From the NCBI RefSeq assembly GCF_017916455.1, contig NZ_JAFMSY010000001.1, positions 1,223,977 to 1,287,976 of the forward strand: a stretch of 64,000 nucleotides of DNA, written 5' to 3'. Below are positions 27,888 to 36,717 of this stretch, in pieces (position 1 is the first letter of the stretch; the number at the start of each line of letters is the position of its first letter). Source of the stretch: Nocardioides xinjiangensis. Its GTDB lineage: Bacteria; Actinomycetota; Actinomycetes; Propionibacteriales; Nocardioidaceae. Made by a program: the position numbers and the translations under genes. The notes under the pieces are model-generated. The model was not told the origin of the DNA. It worked only from the letters and a program-made list of their open reading frames with translations, and ran no database searches.

Positions 27888-28939
27888 TCCCACCCACCGC
27901 GCTCTGGGTGGTGCCGGTCAGCGACCTGGCGGGAGTGGCGCGGCACGTCCTTGACGTCGCCCGCCACGGCATCCCCGGCTGGCGCCTCGTCGTGCTCACG
28001 CCCCCCGGCGCGTTGCCGGCGCGGCTGCGCGAGCTGGGTGCGGCGGTCGTCGAGGCGCCGTTCGGCCCGGACCACGGGACCCGCCCGTCGGTGTCCTCCC
28101 TGCACCACGCCGTCCGCACCCTGCGGCCGGCCGTCGTGCACAGCCACCTGTCGTACGCCGACGTGGTCGCCGCGCTGGCCGTCGGCGGCGCCGCCCGGCT
28201 GGTGACCACCGAGCACGGGATCGCCCGGGACGACGTCGTCTACCACCGCTCGGCCGCCAAGGCGCGCGTGATGGGAGCCGTCCACACGGCACGGCTGCGG
28301 CGCTTCGACGCCGTGATCGCGGTGAGCCAGGCGACGGCCGGCGTCATGCGCGAGAAGTGGCACGCCGGCCGTGCGGTCGAGGTCATCCCCAACGGCGTCG
28401 ACGTGCCGGCCCGCGTGCCGAGGCGCGAGCCGGGGCTCCGCGTCCTCAGCCTCGCCCGGCTCGCGCCGGAGAAGCGGCTGCCGGCCCTGCTCGATGGCTT
28501 CGCCGAGCTGCGTCGGCGGCATCCCGACGCCCGGTTGACCTTGGCCGGCACGGGACCGGAGGAGGCGGCGCTCCGCGCCCGGGTCGAGCGCCTCGACCTG
28601 GTGGACGCCGTGTCGCTGCCCGGCTTCCTCGACCCCGAGGACGCGATGGCCGAGCACGACGTCCTGGCGATGCTGTCGGTGTGGGAGAACTGCTCCTACG
28701 CGCTGCTCGACGCGGCGGCGCGGCGTCTCGGCGTCGTCGCCAGCGACGTCGGCGGCAACCCGGAGATCCTGCCACCCGCCTCCCTCGTCGACGCCGCGGA
28801 CGCGTCCGCCGTGGCCACCGCCCTCGCGACCCAGGGACTCGACCCCGCCGCCCGCCCGACGCTGCGCGACTGGCCGACGGTCGACGACATGTGCCAGCGG
28901 GTCGCCGCGACGTACGACGCCCTCGGGGTGCCCGCGTGA
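27878..28939 (+). CDS. Glycosyltransferase family 4
   Basis: A 353-aa GT-B glycosyltransferase. N-terminal VPVSDLAGVARHVLDVA and VVHSHLSYADVVAALAV; donor domain VIPNGVDVPARV, VLSLARLAPEKRLPALL and WENCSYALLDAAARRLGVVA, where the usual EX7E pair is changed to a DAAAR-type sequence, so the first glutamate position is not canonical. ATG 27878 lies within the end of the neuB fusion and has TTGGAG upstream. The stop overlaps the next GTG. Substrate unknown. Confidence 0.85.
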   Translation: MVLIPPTALWVVPVSDLAGVARHVLDVARHGIPGWRLVVLTPPGALPARLRELGAAVVEAPFGPDHGTRPSVSSLHHAVRTLRPAVVHSHLSYADVVAALAVGGAARLVTTEHGIARDDVVYHRSAAKARVMGAVHTARLRRFDAVIAVSQATAGVMREKWHAGRAVEVIPNGVDVPARVPRREPGLRVLSLARLAPEKRLPALLDGFAELRRRHPDARLTLAGTGPEEAALRARVERLDLVDAVSLPGFLDPEDAMAEHDVLAMLSVWENCSYALLDAAARRLGVVASDVGGNPEILPPASLVDAADASAVATALATQGLDPAARPTLRDWPTVDDMCQRVAATYDALGVPA

Positions 28940-30090
28940 GGGGGCGGGTCGTCTCACCGTGGGACCTGCCCGACACGTCGGTGCAGCGCGCCGACGACGC
29001 GGACCGCCAGGTCCGCGCCACCGACTTCCTGCTCATGGCGATGGTGCCGCTGCGGGTGGTCGAGGTCGCCGGCCTCCCGCTCAACGAGCTGGCCATGGCG
29101 GCGCTCGTCGGCCTCTGCCTGCTCCGGCCGGCGCGCGGCGGAGCCCGGCTGCCCGGGACGGTGGTCGTGCCCCTCGGCGGCCTCCTCGCGCTGCTGACCT
29201 GGTCGGGCCTCGCCAACGACGTCGACTGGATCCGGCGGGTGGGACACGTCGCGGTCTGCTGCGGGCTCGTCTGGGCCTTCGGCACGGGGCGGATCTCGCT
29301 GCGCTCAGCCGGCGCGGGGCTGGCGGCGAGCCTGGTCGCGGTGATCGGGCTGGCCCTCGTCGGCATCGGCGGCGACTCCTACCCGGGTCGCCTCACCGGG
29401 TACCTCGGCGACCCCAACGCCGGCGCCTTCTTCATCGCCGTGCTGGGCGTGCTGGCGGTCTTCTTCTGCGACGACCGGTGGCAGGTCCGCCTCGCCGTCG
29501 CCGTGCCCGTGGTCGCGGGGCTCGTGCTGACCTACTCACGGACCGGTCTCCTCGCCGGCGCCTTCGCGGTCGTCTGGGTGCTGCTCGGCCGCCGGCTCGG
29601 GCCGGCAGGCGGAGCGATCATGGCGGCCGGGCTCGTCTGGATCGTGGACAACGTCCCCCGGAGCCTGACGACCTTCGGGCCGTTCTCGGACCGCTCCGGC
29701 AGCGACGCACTCCGCGAGCGGATCGTGGCCCAGGAGAAGGTCGAGCTGGCGGGTGCGCCCTGGTACGGCAACGGGCCCGGCACGGCGAAGGTCGACATCC
29801 GCGACCTCGAGTTCTTCTTCCACAACAGCTACCTCGCCGTCCGGCAGGAGGGCGGGTGGCTCGCGCTGCTGCTCGTCCTGGGCCTCATGGTCGTCGCGTT
29901 CCTGCGGCTGTCGCGGCGGTCGCGGGCCGGCGACCTGGCCGCGGCCGGGGCACAGGCGGCGATCATCGGCACCGCCGTCATGGCCATCACCCTCGGCGAG
30001 GTGCTGCTCGACACCCCGATGGCGATCGCGGTCGGCTCCGCGCTCGGGCACGCGCTCCGCTGCCCGCCGGAGGCGTCCTCCGATGGGTGA
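28936..30090 (+). CDS. O-antigen ligase/Wzy-type polymerase-like membrane protein
   Basis: A 384-aa polytopic membrane protein with about ten hydrophobic segments, of the WaaL/Wzy (O-antigen ligase-like) superfamily. The typical large extracytoplasmic loop is present (about 235-300) with GNGPGTAKVD and FFFHNSYLAVRQEGG, and TYSRTGLLAGAF is the conserved Arg motif. Such proteins polymerise repeat units or attach glycans to an acceptor; which one applies here is not decided by sequence. GTG 28936 overlaps the previous stop, and the next gene begins 8 bp before its end. Confidence 0.85.
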   Translation: MRGRVVSPWDLPDTSVQRADDADRQVRATDFLLMAMVPLRVVEVAGLPLNELAMAALVGLCLLRPARGGARLPGTVVVPLGGLLALLTWSGLANDVDWIRRVGHVAVCCGLVWAFGTGRISLRSAGAGLAASLVAVIGLALVGIGGDSYPGRLTGYLGDPNAGAFFIAVLGVLAVFFCDDRWQVRLAVAVPVVAGLVLTYSRTGLLAGAFAVVWVLLGRRLGPAGGAIMAAGLVWIVDNVPRSLTTFGPFSDRSGSDALRERIVAQEKVELAGAPWYGNGPGTAKVDIRDLEFFFHNSYLAVRQEGGWLALLLVLGLMVVAFLRLSRRSRAGDLAAAGAQAAIIGTAVMAITLGEVLLDTPMAIAVGSALGHALRCPPEASSDG

Positions 30091-31105
30091 GCGGATCCAC
30101 CTCGCGGCCAACAACCCGGACCTGGGCGGCGGCGAGCAGGTGCTGCTGCGCCACGCCGAGGCGCTGCTCGACCTCGGGCACGCGGTGACGGTCGTCTCGG
30201 CGGACCGGCCCACGGAAGTGCTCGACGCGGCCGCGGCGGCCGGCGCCGAGGTGGTGGCGATCCGCGCCGACGACCGGCGCGACTACCTCCGTCGGCTGCG
30301 GGCGTGGGACCGGGCGGAGCGCGACGGGGTGGTGTGGTGCCACGGGCTCGTGCCGGCGGTCGCGACCGCCGGCCACCGCAGGCGCATCGTGCACCTGCAC
30401 CAGGATCCGCGCGGGCGCGGACAGGTCGCGGCCGCCGCGGTCGCACGTCGCGGCGCTCTGGTGACCCTCGTGCCGTCGACCGACATGGCCCGCCGTGTCC
30501 CGGGCAGCCGCGCACACGCCAACTGGACGGCCGACCTGCCGCTGCTCGACCGCTCCGCCGTCGGGTCGCGGGACGTCGGCTACCTCGGCCGCCTCTCGAC
30601 CGACAAGGGTGTCGACGTGCTCGCCGACGCCGTCGGCCGGCTGTCGGGCGTCGGGGACCTCGTGGTCGCCGGCGACGCCCGGTACGTGCCGGAGCCGGAC
30701 GTGCGGGTCGTCGAGCGGGCGCTGTCCGCCCTCGGGTCGCGCGTCGTACGGTTGGGCCACGTCGCGCCGGGCGAGCTGTTCGCCCGTGCCACGGTCGTCG
30801 CCTTCCCCAGCGTCTGGGCCGAGCCCTTCGGCCTCGTTGTCGCCGAGGCGATGGCGGCCGGCGTCCCCTTCGTCGTCTCCGACGCCGGGGCGCTGCCCGA
30901 GGTGGCGGGGCCCGACCACCCGTGGGTGGCCCGGGCGGGCGACGCCGCGGACCTCGCGCGGGTCGTCGGCGACGCCCTGGCGGCCACCCCGTCCGAGGTG
31001 CGTGCCGTGACCGATCGCGCGCGCAGCCGTTGGGCGGAGCACTACTCCCCGCGCGCCGGCCGGCTCCGGGTGCAGCGGCTCCTCGACGACCTGGGGGTGG
31101 GATGA
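30083..31105 (+). CDS. Glycosyltransferase family 4
   Basis: A 340-aa GT-B glycosyltransferase. N-terminal NNPDLGGGEQVLLRHAEALL; donor site VGYLGRLSTDKGVDVLADAV and WAEPFGLVVAEAMAAGVPFV with both EX7E glutamates. The protein is short for the family because the N-terminal domain is compact. ATG 30083 sits within the end of the previous gene, preceded by GGAGGCG; the stop overlaps the next ATG. One of a three-gene overlapping run leading to the initiating transferase. Confidence 0.88.
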   Translation: MGERIHLAANNPDLGGGEQVLLRHAEALLDLGHAVTVVSADRPTEVLDAAAAAGAEVVAIRADDRRDYLRRLRAWDRAERDGVVWCHGLVPAVATAGHRRRIVHLHQDPRGRGQVAAAAVARRGALVTLVPSTDMARRVPGSRAHANWTADLPLLDRSAVGSRDVGYLGRLSTDKGVDVLADAVGRLSGVGDLVVAGDARYVPEPDVRVVERALSALGSRVVRLGHVAPGELFARATVVAFPSVWAEPFGLVVAEAMAAGVPFVVSDAGALPEVAGPDHPWVARAGDAADLARVVGDALAATPSEVRAVTDRARSRWAEHYSPRAGRLRVQRLLDDLGVG

Positions 31106-32223
31106 GCGCCGGCACGACGTCGCCGCCCGTCGCGATCGCCCACGACTACCTCACCCAGCGCGGCGGCGCCGAACGGGTCGTGCTGACGATGCTGCGGGCC
31201 TTCCCCGGCGCTCCGCTGCACACCACGCTCTACGACCCGGAGGGCACCTACCCGGAGTTCGCCGGGGCCGACCTGCGGACCTCGCCCATCAACCGGGTCA
31301 GGACGCTGCGGCGCGACCACCGGCTGGCGCTCCCGGTGCTCGCAGCGGCCGCCTCGCGGATGCGGATCGACGCCGACGTCGTCGTCGCCTCCAGCAGCGG
31401 CTGGGCCCACGGCTTCGACACCGACGGTCGCACGGTCGTCTACTGCCACAACCCCGCCCGGTGGCTCTACCAGACCGACGAGTACCTCGGCGGTGCCCCG
31501 TGGCGCTCACCGATCGGGCCGCCCCTGATGGCGATGCGGCCGTTCCTCCGGCGGTGGGACCGCACCCGCGCCGACCGCGTCGACGTCTACCTCGCCAACA
31601 GCCTCGTCGTGCAGCAGCGGATCCGCGCGACGTACGGACGCGAAGCCGAGCTGCTGCCACCCCCGCACGGGATGGACGCCTCCGCACCCCGCGAGCCCGT
31701 GCCCGAGCTCGCGGACTGGGACCCCGGCTACGCCCTCGTCGTCTCCCGGCTGCTGCCATACAAGAACGTCGACGCCGTCATCGAGGCCGTGCGCGGCACC
31801 GGCCGCCGGCTGGTGGTCGTCGGTCGTGGCCCGGAGGAGGGGCGGCTGCGTGCGACGCTGCCCGACAACGTGCACCTGTTGGGCGGGTTGAGCGACGCAC
31901 AGCTGCGATCGGTGTACGCCGGCGCGGGGGTGCTCGTCGCTGCCAGCCACGAGGACTTCGGCCTCGCGCCGCTGGAGGCCGCCGCCTTCGGAGTGCCGGC
32001 CGTCGCCCTGCGCGGGGGCGGGTTCCTCGAGACGGTGCTCGAGGGCGAGACCGGGGTGTTCTTCGACCAGCCGGACCCCGACCAGGTAGCCGCGGCCCTG
32101 GCGGCGTCGGATCGCCACGACTGGGACCCTGCAAGACTGCGAGCCCGGGCCGAGGAGTTCGGCGAGGCTCGCTTCATCGCCCGGATCCGACAGATCGCGT
32201 CAGAGGAAGGGAGGCGAGCCTGA
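31102..32223 (+). CDS. Glycosyltransferase family 4, WbaZ-like
   Basis: A 373-aa GT-B glycosyltransferase similar to WbaZ/mannosyltransferase-type proteins. N-terminal IAHDYLTQRGGAERVVL is the group's signature, with VVYCHNPARWLYQ. Donor domain: LVVSRLLPYKNVDAVIEAV and SHEDFGLAPLEAAAFGVPAVA with the EX7E site. Mannosyl or rhamnosyl transfer is common for relatives. The start overlaps the previous stop (ATGA). The next gene begins 1 nt after its stop. Confidence 0.9.
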   Translation: MSAGTTSPPVAIAHDYLTQRGGAERVVLTMLRAFPGAPLHTTLYDPEGTYPEFAGADLRTSPINRVRTLRRDHRLALPVLAAAASRMRIDADVVVASSSGWAHGFDTDGRTVVYCHNPARWLYQTDEYLGGAPWRSPIGPPLMAMRPFLRRWDRTRADRVDVYLANSLVVQQRIRATYGREAELLPPPHGMDASAPREPVPELADWDPGYALVVSRLLPYKNVDAVIEAVRGTGRRLVVVGRGPEEGRLRATLPDNVHLLGGLSDAQLRSVYAGAGVLVAASHEDFGLAPLEAAAFGVPAVALRGGGFLETVLEGETGVFFDQPDPDQVAAALAASDRHDWDPARLRARAEEFGEARFIARIRQIASEEGRRA

Positions 32224-32224
32224 C

Positions 32225-33637
32225 GTGCGGCCCGAAGGCATCCGCCTCCTCCCGTGGCTCGTCGGCGCCGTCGACCTGCTGATGCTGGCCGTCGCGACCG
32301 TGCTTGCCATCCGGTTCCGGCTGACTCTCTCGATCTTCGACACCGCCGCCGACCTCCTCGAGAACACCGCCCTCGCCAGCGTGTTCTTCGTCGCCACGTG
32401 GCTGGTGCTGCTGGGGTTCTTCGGCACCTACGAGCGCCACGTGTTCGGAGCCGGCACCGAGGAGTTCAAGCTCGTCGTCAACGCCTCGTTCTTCACCGCC
32501 GCCCTCGTGGCGACCATGGCCTACCTCATGCAGTACCCGCTCTCCCGCGGCTTCTTCCTCCTCTACTTCCCCATCGGGGTCCTGCTGCTCCTCGTCGGCC
32601 GCCTGGCCATGCGGCGCACCCTCCAGCGCCTCCGAAGCGCCGGACACTTCACCGAGCGGGTGCTGCTCGTCGGCACGCCGGGCTACATCGGCGAGATCCA
32701 CACGGTGCTGGCCCGCGAGGCGTGGCTGGGCTACGAGGTGATGGGGTGCCTGGTGCCGCCCGAGTACGCCGGGCTCGAGGTGACCTCGGCCGGGGTGCCG
32801 GTGCTGGGCCTCACGGGCGAGGTGCGGCAGGTCGTCGACGACGTCTCCCCCGACATCGTCTTCTTCACCGCCGGCGCGGTCAGCTCGTCCACCGCCCTGC
32901 GCCGCCTCGCGTGGGACCTCGAGGACCACGCCGACGTGCAGATCATCGTCGCCCCCAACGTCACCGACGTATCGAGCGAGCGGGTGCGCATCCGCCCGGT
33001 CGCCGGCCTGCCGCTGATGCACCTCGGCCGGTCGCGGTCGCAGCTGGCCACCAACGACGCCAAGCGCGCCTTCGACGTCGTGGGAGCGCTGCTCGTCCTC
33101 GCCGTGGTGTGGCCGCTGCTCCTGGCACTCATGGTGTGGATCAGGCGGCACGACGGCGGGCCCGCGCTGTTCCGCCAGACGCGCGTGGGCCGCGACGGAG
33201 CCCACTTCACCTGCCTGAAGCTGCGGTCGATGTCGGTCGACGCCGAGGAGCGCATCGCCGAGGTCGAGGCCCGCGACCACGTGCTGCTCAAGAGCACCCG
33301 GGACCCCCGCGTCACCCGGCCGGGGCGGTTCATCCGGCGCTACTCCCTCGACGAGCTGCCGCAGCTGTGGAACGTGCTCCGCGGCGAGATGAGCCTGGTC
33401 GGGCCGCGTCCCCCCCTGCCGTCGGAGGTCGAGCAGTACGAGGACGACATGCTCCGCCGCCTCAACGTGATGCCGGGGATGACCGGTCTCTGGCAGGTCT
33501 CGGGCCGGTCGGACCTGTCCTGGGAGGACACCGTCCGGCTCGACCTCTACTACGTCGACAACTGGTCGATGGTGCAGGACCTGCTCATCCTGGCGCGCAC
33601 GGTCACCGCCGTGCTCGCCAGCCGCGGCGCGTACTGA
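32225..33637 (+). CDS. Exopolysaccharide polyprenyl glycosylphosphotransferase (WbaP/WcaJ type)
   Basis: A 470-aa membrane enzyme that starts glycan assembly by moving a sugar-1-phosphate from a nucleotide sugar to undecaprenyl phosphate. The N-terminal half has four hydrophobic segments and a CoA-binding-like/Rossmann region (RVLLVGTPGYIGEI). The C-terminal catalytic domain starts with a membrane hairpin (FDVVGALLVLAVVWPLLLAL) and has LFRQTRVGRDG, TCLKLRSM, DELPQLWNVLRGEMSLVGPR and PGMTGLWQVSGRS. GTG 32225 follows the previous stop by 1 nt. It converges on the BY-kinase gene with a 12-bp gap. Confidence 0.94.
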   Translation: MRPEGIRLLPWLVGAVDLLMLAVATVLAIRFRLTLSIFDTAADLLENTALASVFFVATWLVLLGFFGTYERHVFGAGTEEFKLVVNASFFTAALVATMAYLMQYPLSRGFFLLYFPIGVLLLLVGRLAMRRTLQRLRSAGHFTERVLLVGTPGYIGEIHTVLAREAWLGYEVMGCLVPPEYAGLEVTSAGVPVLGLTGEVRQVVDDVSPDIVFFTAGAVSSSTALRRLAWDLEDHADVQIIVAPNVTDVSSERVRIRPVAGLPLMHLGRSRSQLATNDAKRAFDVVGALLVLAVVWPLLLALMVWIRRHDGGPALFRQTRVGRDGAHFTCLKLRSMSVDAEERIAEVEARDHVLLKSTRDPRVTRPGRFIRRYSLDELPQLWNVLRGEMSLVGPRPPLPSEVEQYEDDMLRRLNVMPGMTGLWQVSGRSDLSWEDTVRLDLYYVDNWSMVQDLLILARTVTAVLASRGAY

Positions 33638-33649
33638 ACCGCCGCTCGG

Positions 33650-35098
33650 TCAGGACCGGGCGGCCTTCGCCTCCCTGCGACGGCGCCCCTTGCCCGCGGT
33701 GGAGTAGGCCTCGAGCGAGGCGTACTCGGCCTTGTAGCCGCCGTAGCCCCCGTAGCCGTCGTAGCCGCCGCCGTAGGCGATGGCGGAGGCGCCCTTGACC
33801 GGCGCCTTGTTGAGCACGACGCCGAGCAGCCGGCTGCCGACCTGGTCGAGGATGCGGCGGCAGTGCTGGCTCTGCTCGATGTGGGTCTTCCCCGCCGCCT
33901 GCACGAGCAGCGCGCCGTCGCAGAACGCCGACAGCAGGCCCGCGTCGGTCACCGGGAGCAGCGGCGGGGCGTCGAGGATCACGAGGTGGTCGTGCGAGAG
34001 GTCGTCGACGAACTGCTTCATCCGCAGCGAGCCGAGCAGCTCGCTGGGGTTCGGCGGGATGCGGCCGGCGGGCAGCAGGCTCAGGTTGGGCGTCCCGCTC
34101 TCGACGATGACGTCGCGGACGTCCACGTCGCCGGCGAGCGCCTGGGTGAGGCCGACGGCGCCGTCGACCTCGAAGGTCGTCGCGATGGTCGGGCGGCGCA
34201 GGTCGGCGTCGACGAGCAGCACGGGCGTGCCGGCCTGGGCCACGAGCCGCGCGATGTTGGCCGACACGGTCGACTTGCCCTCCCCGGCCAGCGCCGAGGT
34301 GACCACGATGCGCCGCGGCTCGTTGTCGACGTCGACGAAGCGCAGGTTCGTGCGCAGCTGCCGGAACGCCTCGGCCGCCCGGCCAAGGTCGCCGCGCACG
34401 CCGCGGTGGGCGCGGCCGAGCGCGTCCTCCTTGGGGATGATGCCGAGCACGGCGGCGCCGGTGGCCTCCTCGACGTGCTTGGCCGAGCGGATGCGCCGGT
34501 CGACGAGTCGCCGCGCGATGAGGACGGCGTACGCCAGGACGAGCCCGCCGGCGGCGCCCTCCATCGCCGCGCGGCGGTAGTCGGGCGTGAACGGGGCGCC
34601 GGGCAGCTGTGCCGGCTGGAGCGGGACGATCCGGGTCAGGGGCTCTCCTCTGGGCGCCTCCCCGGTCTCGATCTCCTGCGCCACGACCACCACGGCGTCC
34701 ACGACGGCGTTGGCCAGGTCGCGCGCCTCCTCCGGCGTGGTGCCCGTCGCGGTCACGGTGAGCGCGTTGACCGAGGCGTCGACGGACGCGGAGAACCGGC
34801 CGGCGATCGCCTCGGGCGGGACCTCGAGGCCGAGGTCGTCGACGACCTGCTCGGCCACGGGCGCCGTGGAGACCAGGAACGCGTAGAGCACGGCCTTGTC
34901 CTCGGCGAGCTGGGTGTTGCCCTGCTCCTCGCCCGGGGTCGTGGCCTGCCCGACCCGGACCAGGCCCGACGACGTCGCCGCGTAGAGCACCGGCTCGCGC
35001 GTCGTCTTGGCGACCATGAGGAGCGCGCCGAGGACGGTGCAGCCGATCAGCACCCAGACGTAGGCCCGGGTGAGGCGTACGAAGTCCCCGAACGTCAT
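33650..35098 (-). CDS. Chain-length determinant (Wzz) fused to BY-type tyrosine kinase
   Basis: A 482-aa polysaccharide co-polymerase. The N-terminal Wzz part has one membrane span near 14-30, an extracytoplasmic region and a second span near 180-196. The cytoplasmic kinase has Walker A SALAGEGKST (268-277), Walker A' VLLVDADLRR (293-302) and Walker B HLVILDAPP (371-379). The C-terminal tail (442-465) holds seven tyrosines in a Gly/Tyr repeat, the expected autophosphorylation cluster. It should control polymer length and export for the adjacent glycan locus. The ATG at 35098 has a TAGACT box 7 nt upstream. Confidence 0.94.
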   Translation of the reverse strand: MTFGDFVRLTRAYVWVLIGCTVLGALLMVAKTTREPVLYAATSSGLVRVGQATTPGEEQGNTQLAEDKAVLYAFLVSTAPVAEQVVDDLGLEVPPEAIAGRFSASVDASVNALTVTATGTTPEEARDLANAVVDAVVVVAQEIETGEAPRGEPLTRIVPLQPAQLPGAPFTPDYRRAAMEGAAGGLVLAYAVLIARRLVDRRIRSAKHVEEATGAAVLGIIPKEDALGRAHRGVRGDLGRAAEAFRQLRTNLRFVDVDNEPRRIVVTSALAGEGKSTVSANIARLVAQAGTPVLLVDADLRRPTIATTFEVDGAVGLTQALAGDVDVRDVIVESGTPNLSLLPAGRIPPNPSELLGSLRMKQFVDDLSHDHLVILDAPPLLPVTDAGLLSAFCDGALLVQAAGKTHIEQSQHCRRILDQVGSRLLGVVLNKAPVKGASAIAYGGGYDGYGGYGGYKAEYASLEAYSTAGKGRRRREAKAARS

Positions 35099-35105
35099 GC
35101 GCGCG

Positions 35106-35111
35106 AGTCTA
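35106..35111 (-). promoter_or_regulatory. -10 box TAGACT of the Wzz/BY-kinase gene
   Basis: TAGACT ends 7 nt before ATG 35098, fitting a leaderless transcript and separating kinase control from the opposite-strand glycan operon. Confidence 0.45.
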
Positions 35112-35170
35112 GGGCGCGCGACCGGGCCGACCACCCGAAACGGCGAGACGCCGGCTGGCACCATGGGGGC

Positions 35171-36028
35171 ATGAGCGATGAGGGCGAGGGCCGGTCGGCG
35201 CCCATCGCCGCGCGGGTGCACCTCGCCCACGCCGTCGTGCAGAAGCTCGCCGACGACCGCTCGATCGACCTGCTGCACCTCAAGGGCCCGGCGGTCCTGC
35301 CCGGGCTGCGCCCCGAGGGCCGGCAGTCCAGCGACGTCGACGTCCTGGTGCGGCCCAGCCACCTGCCGCGCCTGGTCGCGGCGCTCGAGTCCGTCGGCTT
35401 CGAGCAGCGCACCGACTTCTCGACCGGGTCGGTGTTCGCCCACGCCGCCAACTGGTGGCACGACGACTGGGGCTGGGTCGACGTGCACACGAGCTGGCCG
35501 GGCGTCATGCTGGACGCCGAGGCCGCCTTCGACGTGCTGGCTCGGACCAGCGTCCAGCGCCAGATCGCGCACTGGGACTGCCCGGTGCCCGATCGCACCG
35601 CCCAGCGGCTCATCCTCGTCCTGCACTCCGCCCGCTCCGAGGGCACGACGGACGTCGACCACGCATGGCTGGGCGCCGAGCCGGCCGAGCGGGACGACGT
35701 GCGCCGCCTCGCCGCCGAGCTGCGTGCCGAGGTGGCCCTCGCCGCCGGCATCGGCGAGCTCGACCGGCACCGCGGGGCACCGACGTACGCCCTCTGGCGT
35801 CACTTCACCGAGGGCGGCAGCCGGTTCGACGAGTGGCGTGCCCGGTTCGCGGCGGCACCGACCGTGCGCGCCAAGGTCGCCCTGCTGACGGCCGCGATGC
35901 GCGTCAACCGCGACCACCTCCGGATGGAGCTGGGACGTCCGCCCACGCGCGAGGACGTGCGGGCGCGCCAGCGGCTCCGCGTGAAGAAGGCGGTGGCGGA
36001 GCTCTCCGACCGGATCGGGCGGTCGTGA
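35171..36028 (+). CDS. Nucleotidyltransferase family protein (NTP_transf_5-like)
   Basis: A 285-aa cytoplasmic protein of the uncharacterised nucleotidyltransferase group found next to PqqD- and HPr-kinase-type genes in lasso-peptide and exopolysaccharide clusters. The core is LLHLKGPAVLPGL (34-46) and SSDVDVLVRPSHL (53-65), the aspartates being the metal site, then WVDVHTSWPG with the third Asp/His. The substrate is unknown. ATG 35171 may be leaderless (CACCAT box 35159-35164). The next gene overlaps by 4 bp. Confidence 0.85.
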   Translation: MSDEGEGRSAPIAARVHLAHAVVQKLADDRSIDLLHLKGPAVLPGLRPEGRQSSDVDVLVRPSHLPRLVAALESVGFEQRTDFSTGSVFAHAANWWHDDWGWVDVHTSWPGVMLDAEAAFDVLARTSVQRQIAHWDCPVPDRTAQRLILVLHSARSEGTTDVDHAWLGAEPAERDDVRRLAAELRAEVALAAGIGELDRHRGAPTYALWRHFTEGGSRFDEWRARFAAAPTVRAKVALLTAAMRVNRDHLRMELGRPPTREDVRARQRLRVKKAVAELSDRIGRS

Positions 36029-36309
36029 CGCGCTACCGGATCGCCGACGACGTCGCGTGGGTGAGCGAGGAGGGCCTCGACGGCGGTGACGCGCCGACGG
36101 CGTACCTCACCCGCGTGCCGAAGGGGCCGCCGATCCTGCTGGAGGGGTCCGGGTGCGTGGTGTGGCTCGCCCTCGCGGAGGGAGGCACGATGGAGGACGT
36201 GGTCGCGGCGGCCGCCGCGATGGCGGGCGCCGGGGCCGAGGACATCCGCGACGACGTGGAGACCCTGGTCGACCAGCTGGTCGTCATCGGCGTCGTGCGC
36301 GAGGACTGA
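36025..36309 (+). CDS. PqqD-like peptide-chaperone protein
   Basis: A 94-aa PqqD-family (RiPP recognition element) fold. Family features: RIADDVAWVSEE at the N-terminus, the LEGSGCVVWLAL strand-helix, and DDVETLVDQLVVIGVVRED at the end. PqqD proteins bind leader peptides and hand them to modifying enzymes. It is coupled to the nucleotidyltransferase gene by a GTGA overlap, with an HPr-kinase-like gene downstream. No precursor peptide gene was found nearby. The 3' end overlaps the opposite VanZ-like gene by 26 bp. Confidence 0.82.
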   Translation: MTRYRIADDVAWVSEEGLDGGDAPTAYLTRVPKGPPILLEGSGCVVWLALAEGGTMEDVVAAAAAMAGAGAEDIRDDVETLVDQLVVIGVVRED

Positions 36310-36694
36310 CCAGCAGCGCCCCGAGCGCCGCCCCCAGCGTGTTGGCAGCCACGTCCTGCCACGTCCCCTCGCGCGCCAGCCACAGCCCCTGGACGAGCTC
36401 GATCGCGGTCGACCCGGCCGCGGCGGCCAGCGCCGCCTGCCACCACGGCCGCCGCGTGAGCAGCACGAACAGCGCGCCCAACGGCACGAACAGCACCACG
36501 TTGAGCAGCACGCCGTAGTGCTCGGGGGCCACCCACGCGGGGGCGATCGGCCAGTCGTGACGGAACCGGACGTAGCACGCGACGGTGAGGCGGTTGAGCG
36601 CCCAACCCCACGGGCCCGCGACCAGCACCGCGAGACCGACGAGGTAGACCGCCGCGAGGCCGACCAGGAACCGACGTCCGCGCGACCAGTCCAC
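36284..36694 (-). CDS. VanZ-like membrane protein
   Basis: A 136-aa protein with four hydrophobic segments and the VanZ signature region NVVLFVPLGALFVLLTRR, STAIELVQGLW and RQ/GTWQDVAANTLGAALGALL. VanZ-like proteins are small membrane proteins of unclear biochemical role, originally linked to teicoplanin resistance. It lies on the opposite strand between the PqqD and HPr-kinase-like genes and starts at GTG 36694 with a TAGGGT box 6 nt upstream that overlaps the promoter of the downstream gene. Confidence 0.87.
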   Translation of the reverse strand: MDWSRGRRFLVGLAAVYLVGLAVLVAGPWGWALNRLTVACYVRFRHDWPIAPAWVAPEHYGVLLNVVLFVPLGALFVLLTRRPWWQAALAAAAGSTAIELVQGLWLAREGTWQDVAANTLGAALGALLVSPRARRR

Positions 36695-36700
36695 GCGGCC

Positions 36701-36710
36701 ACCCTAGAGT
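36701..36710. promoter_or_regulatory. Overlapping divergent -10 boxes
   Basis: The ten bases ACCCTAGAGT hold TAGGGT on the minus strand (36706-36701, 6 nt before GTG 36694) and TAGAGT on the plus strand (36705-36710, 7 nt before GTG 36718). The two boxes share bases, so RNA polymerase could occupy only one at a time. Confidence 0.5.
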
Positions 36711-36717
36711 GACCCGC

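Noticed and set aside
36709-36717. GTG 36709 as start of the HPr-kinase-like gene
   Set aside because: It overlaps the end of the TAGAGT box, so a transcript starting 6-7 nt downstream would not include it; GTG 36718 fits.
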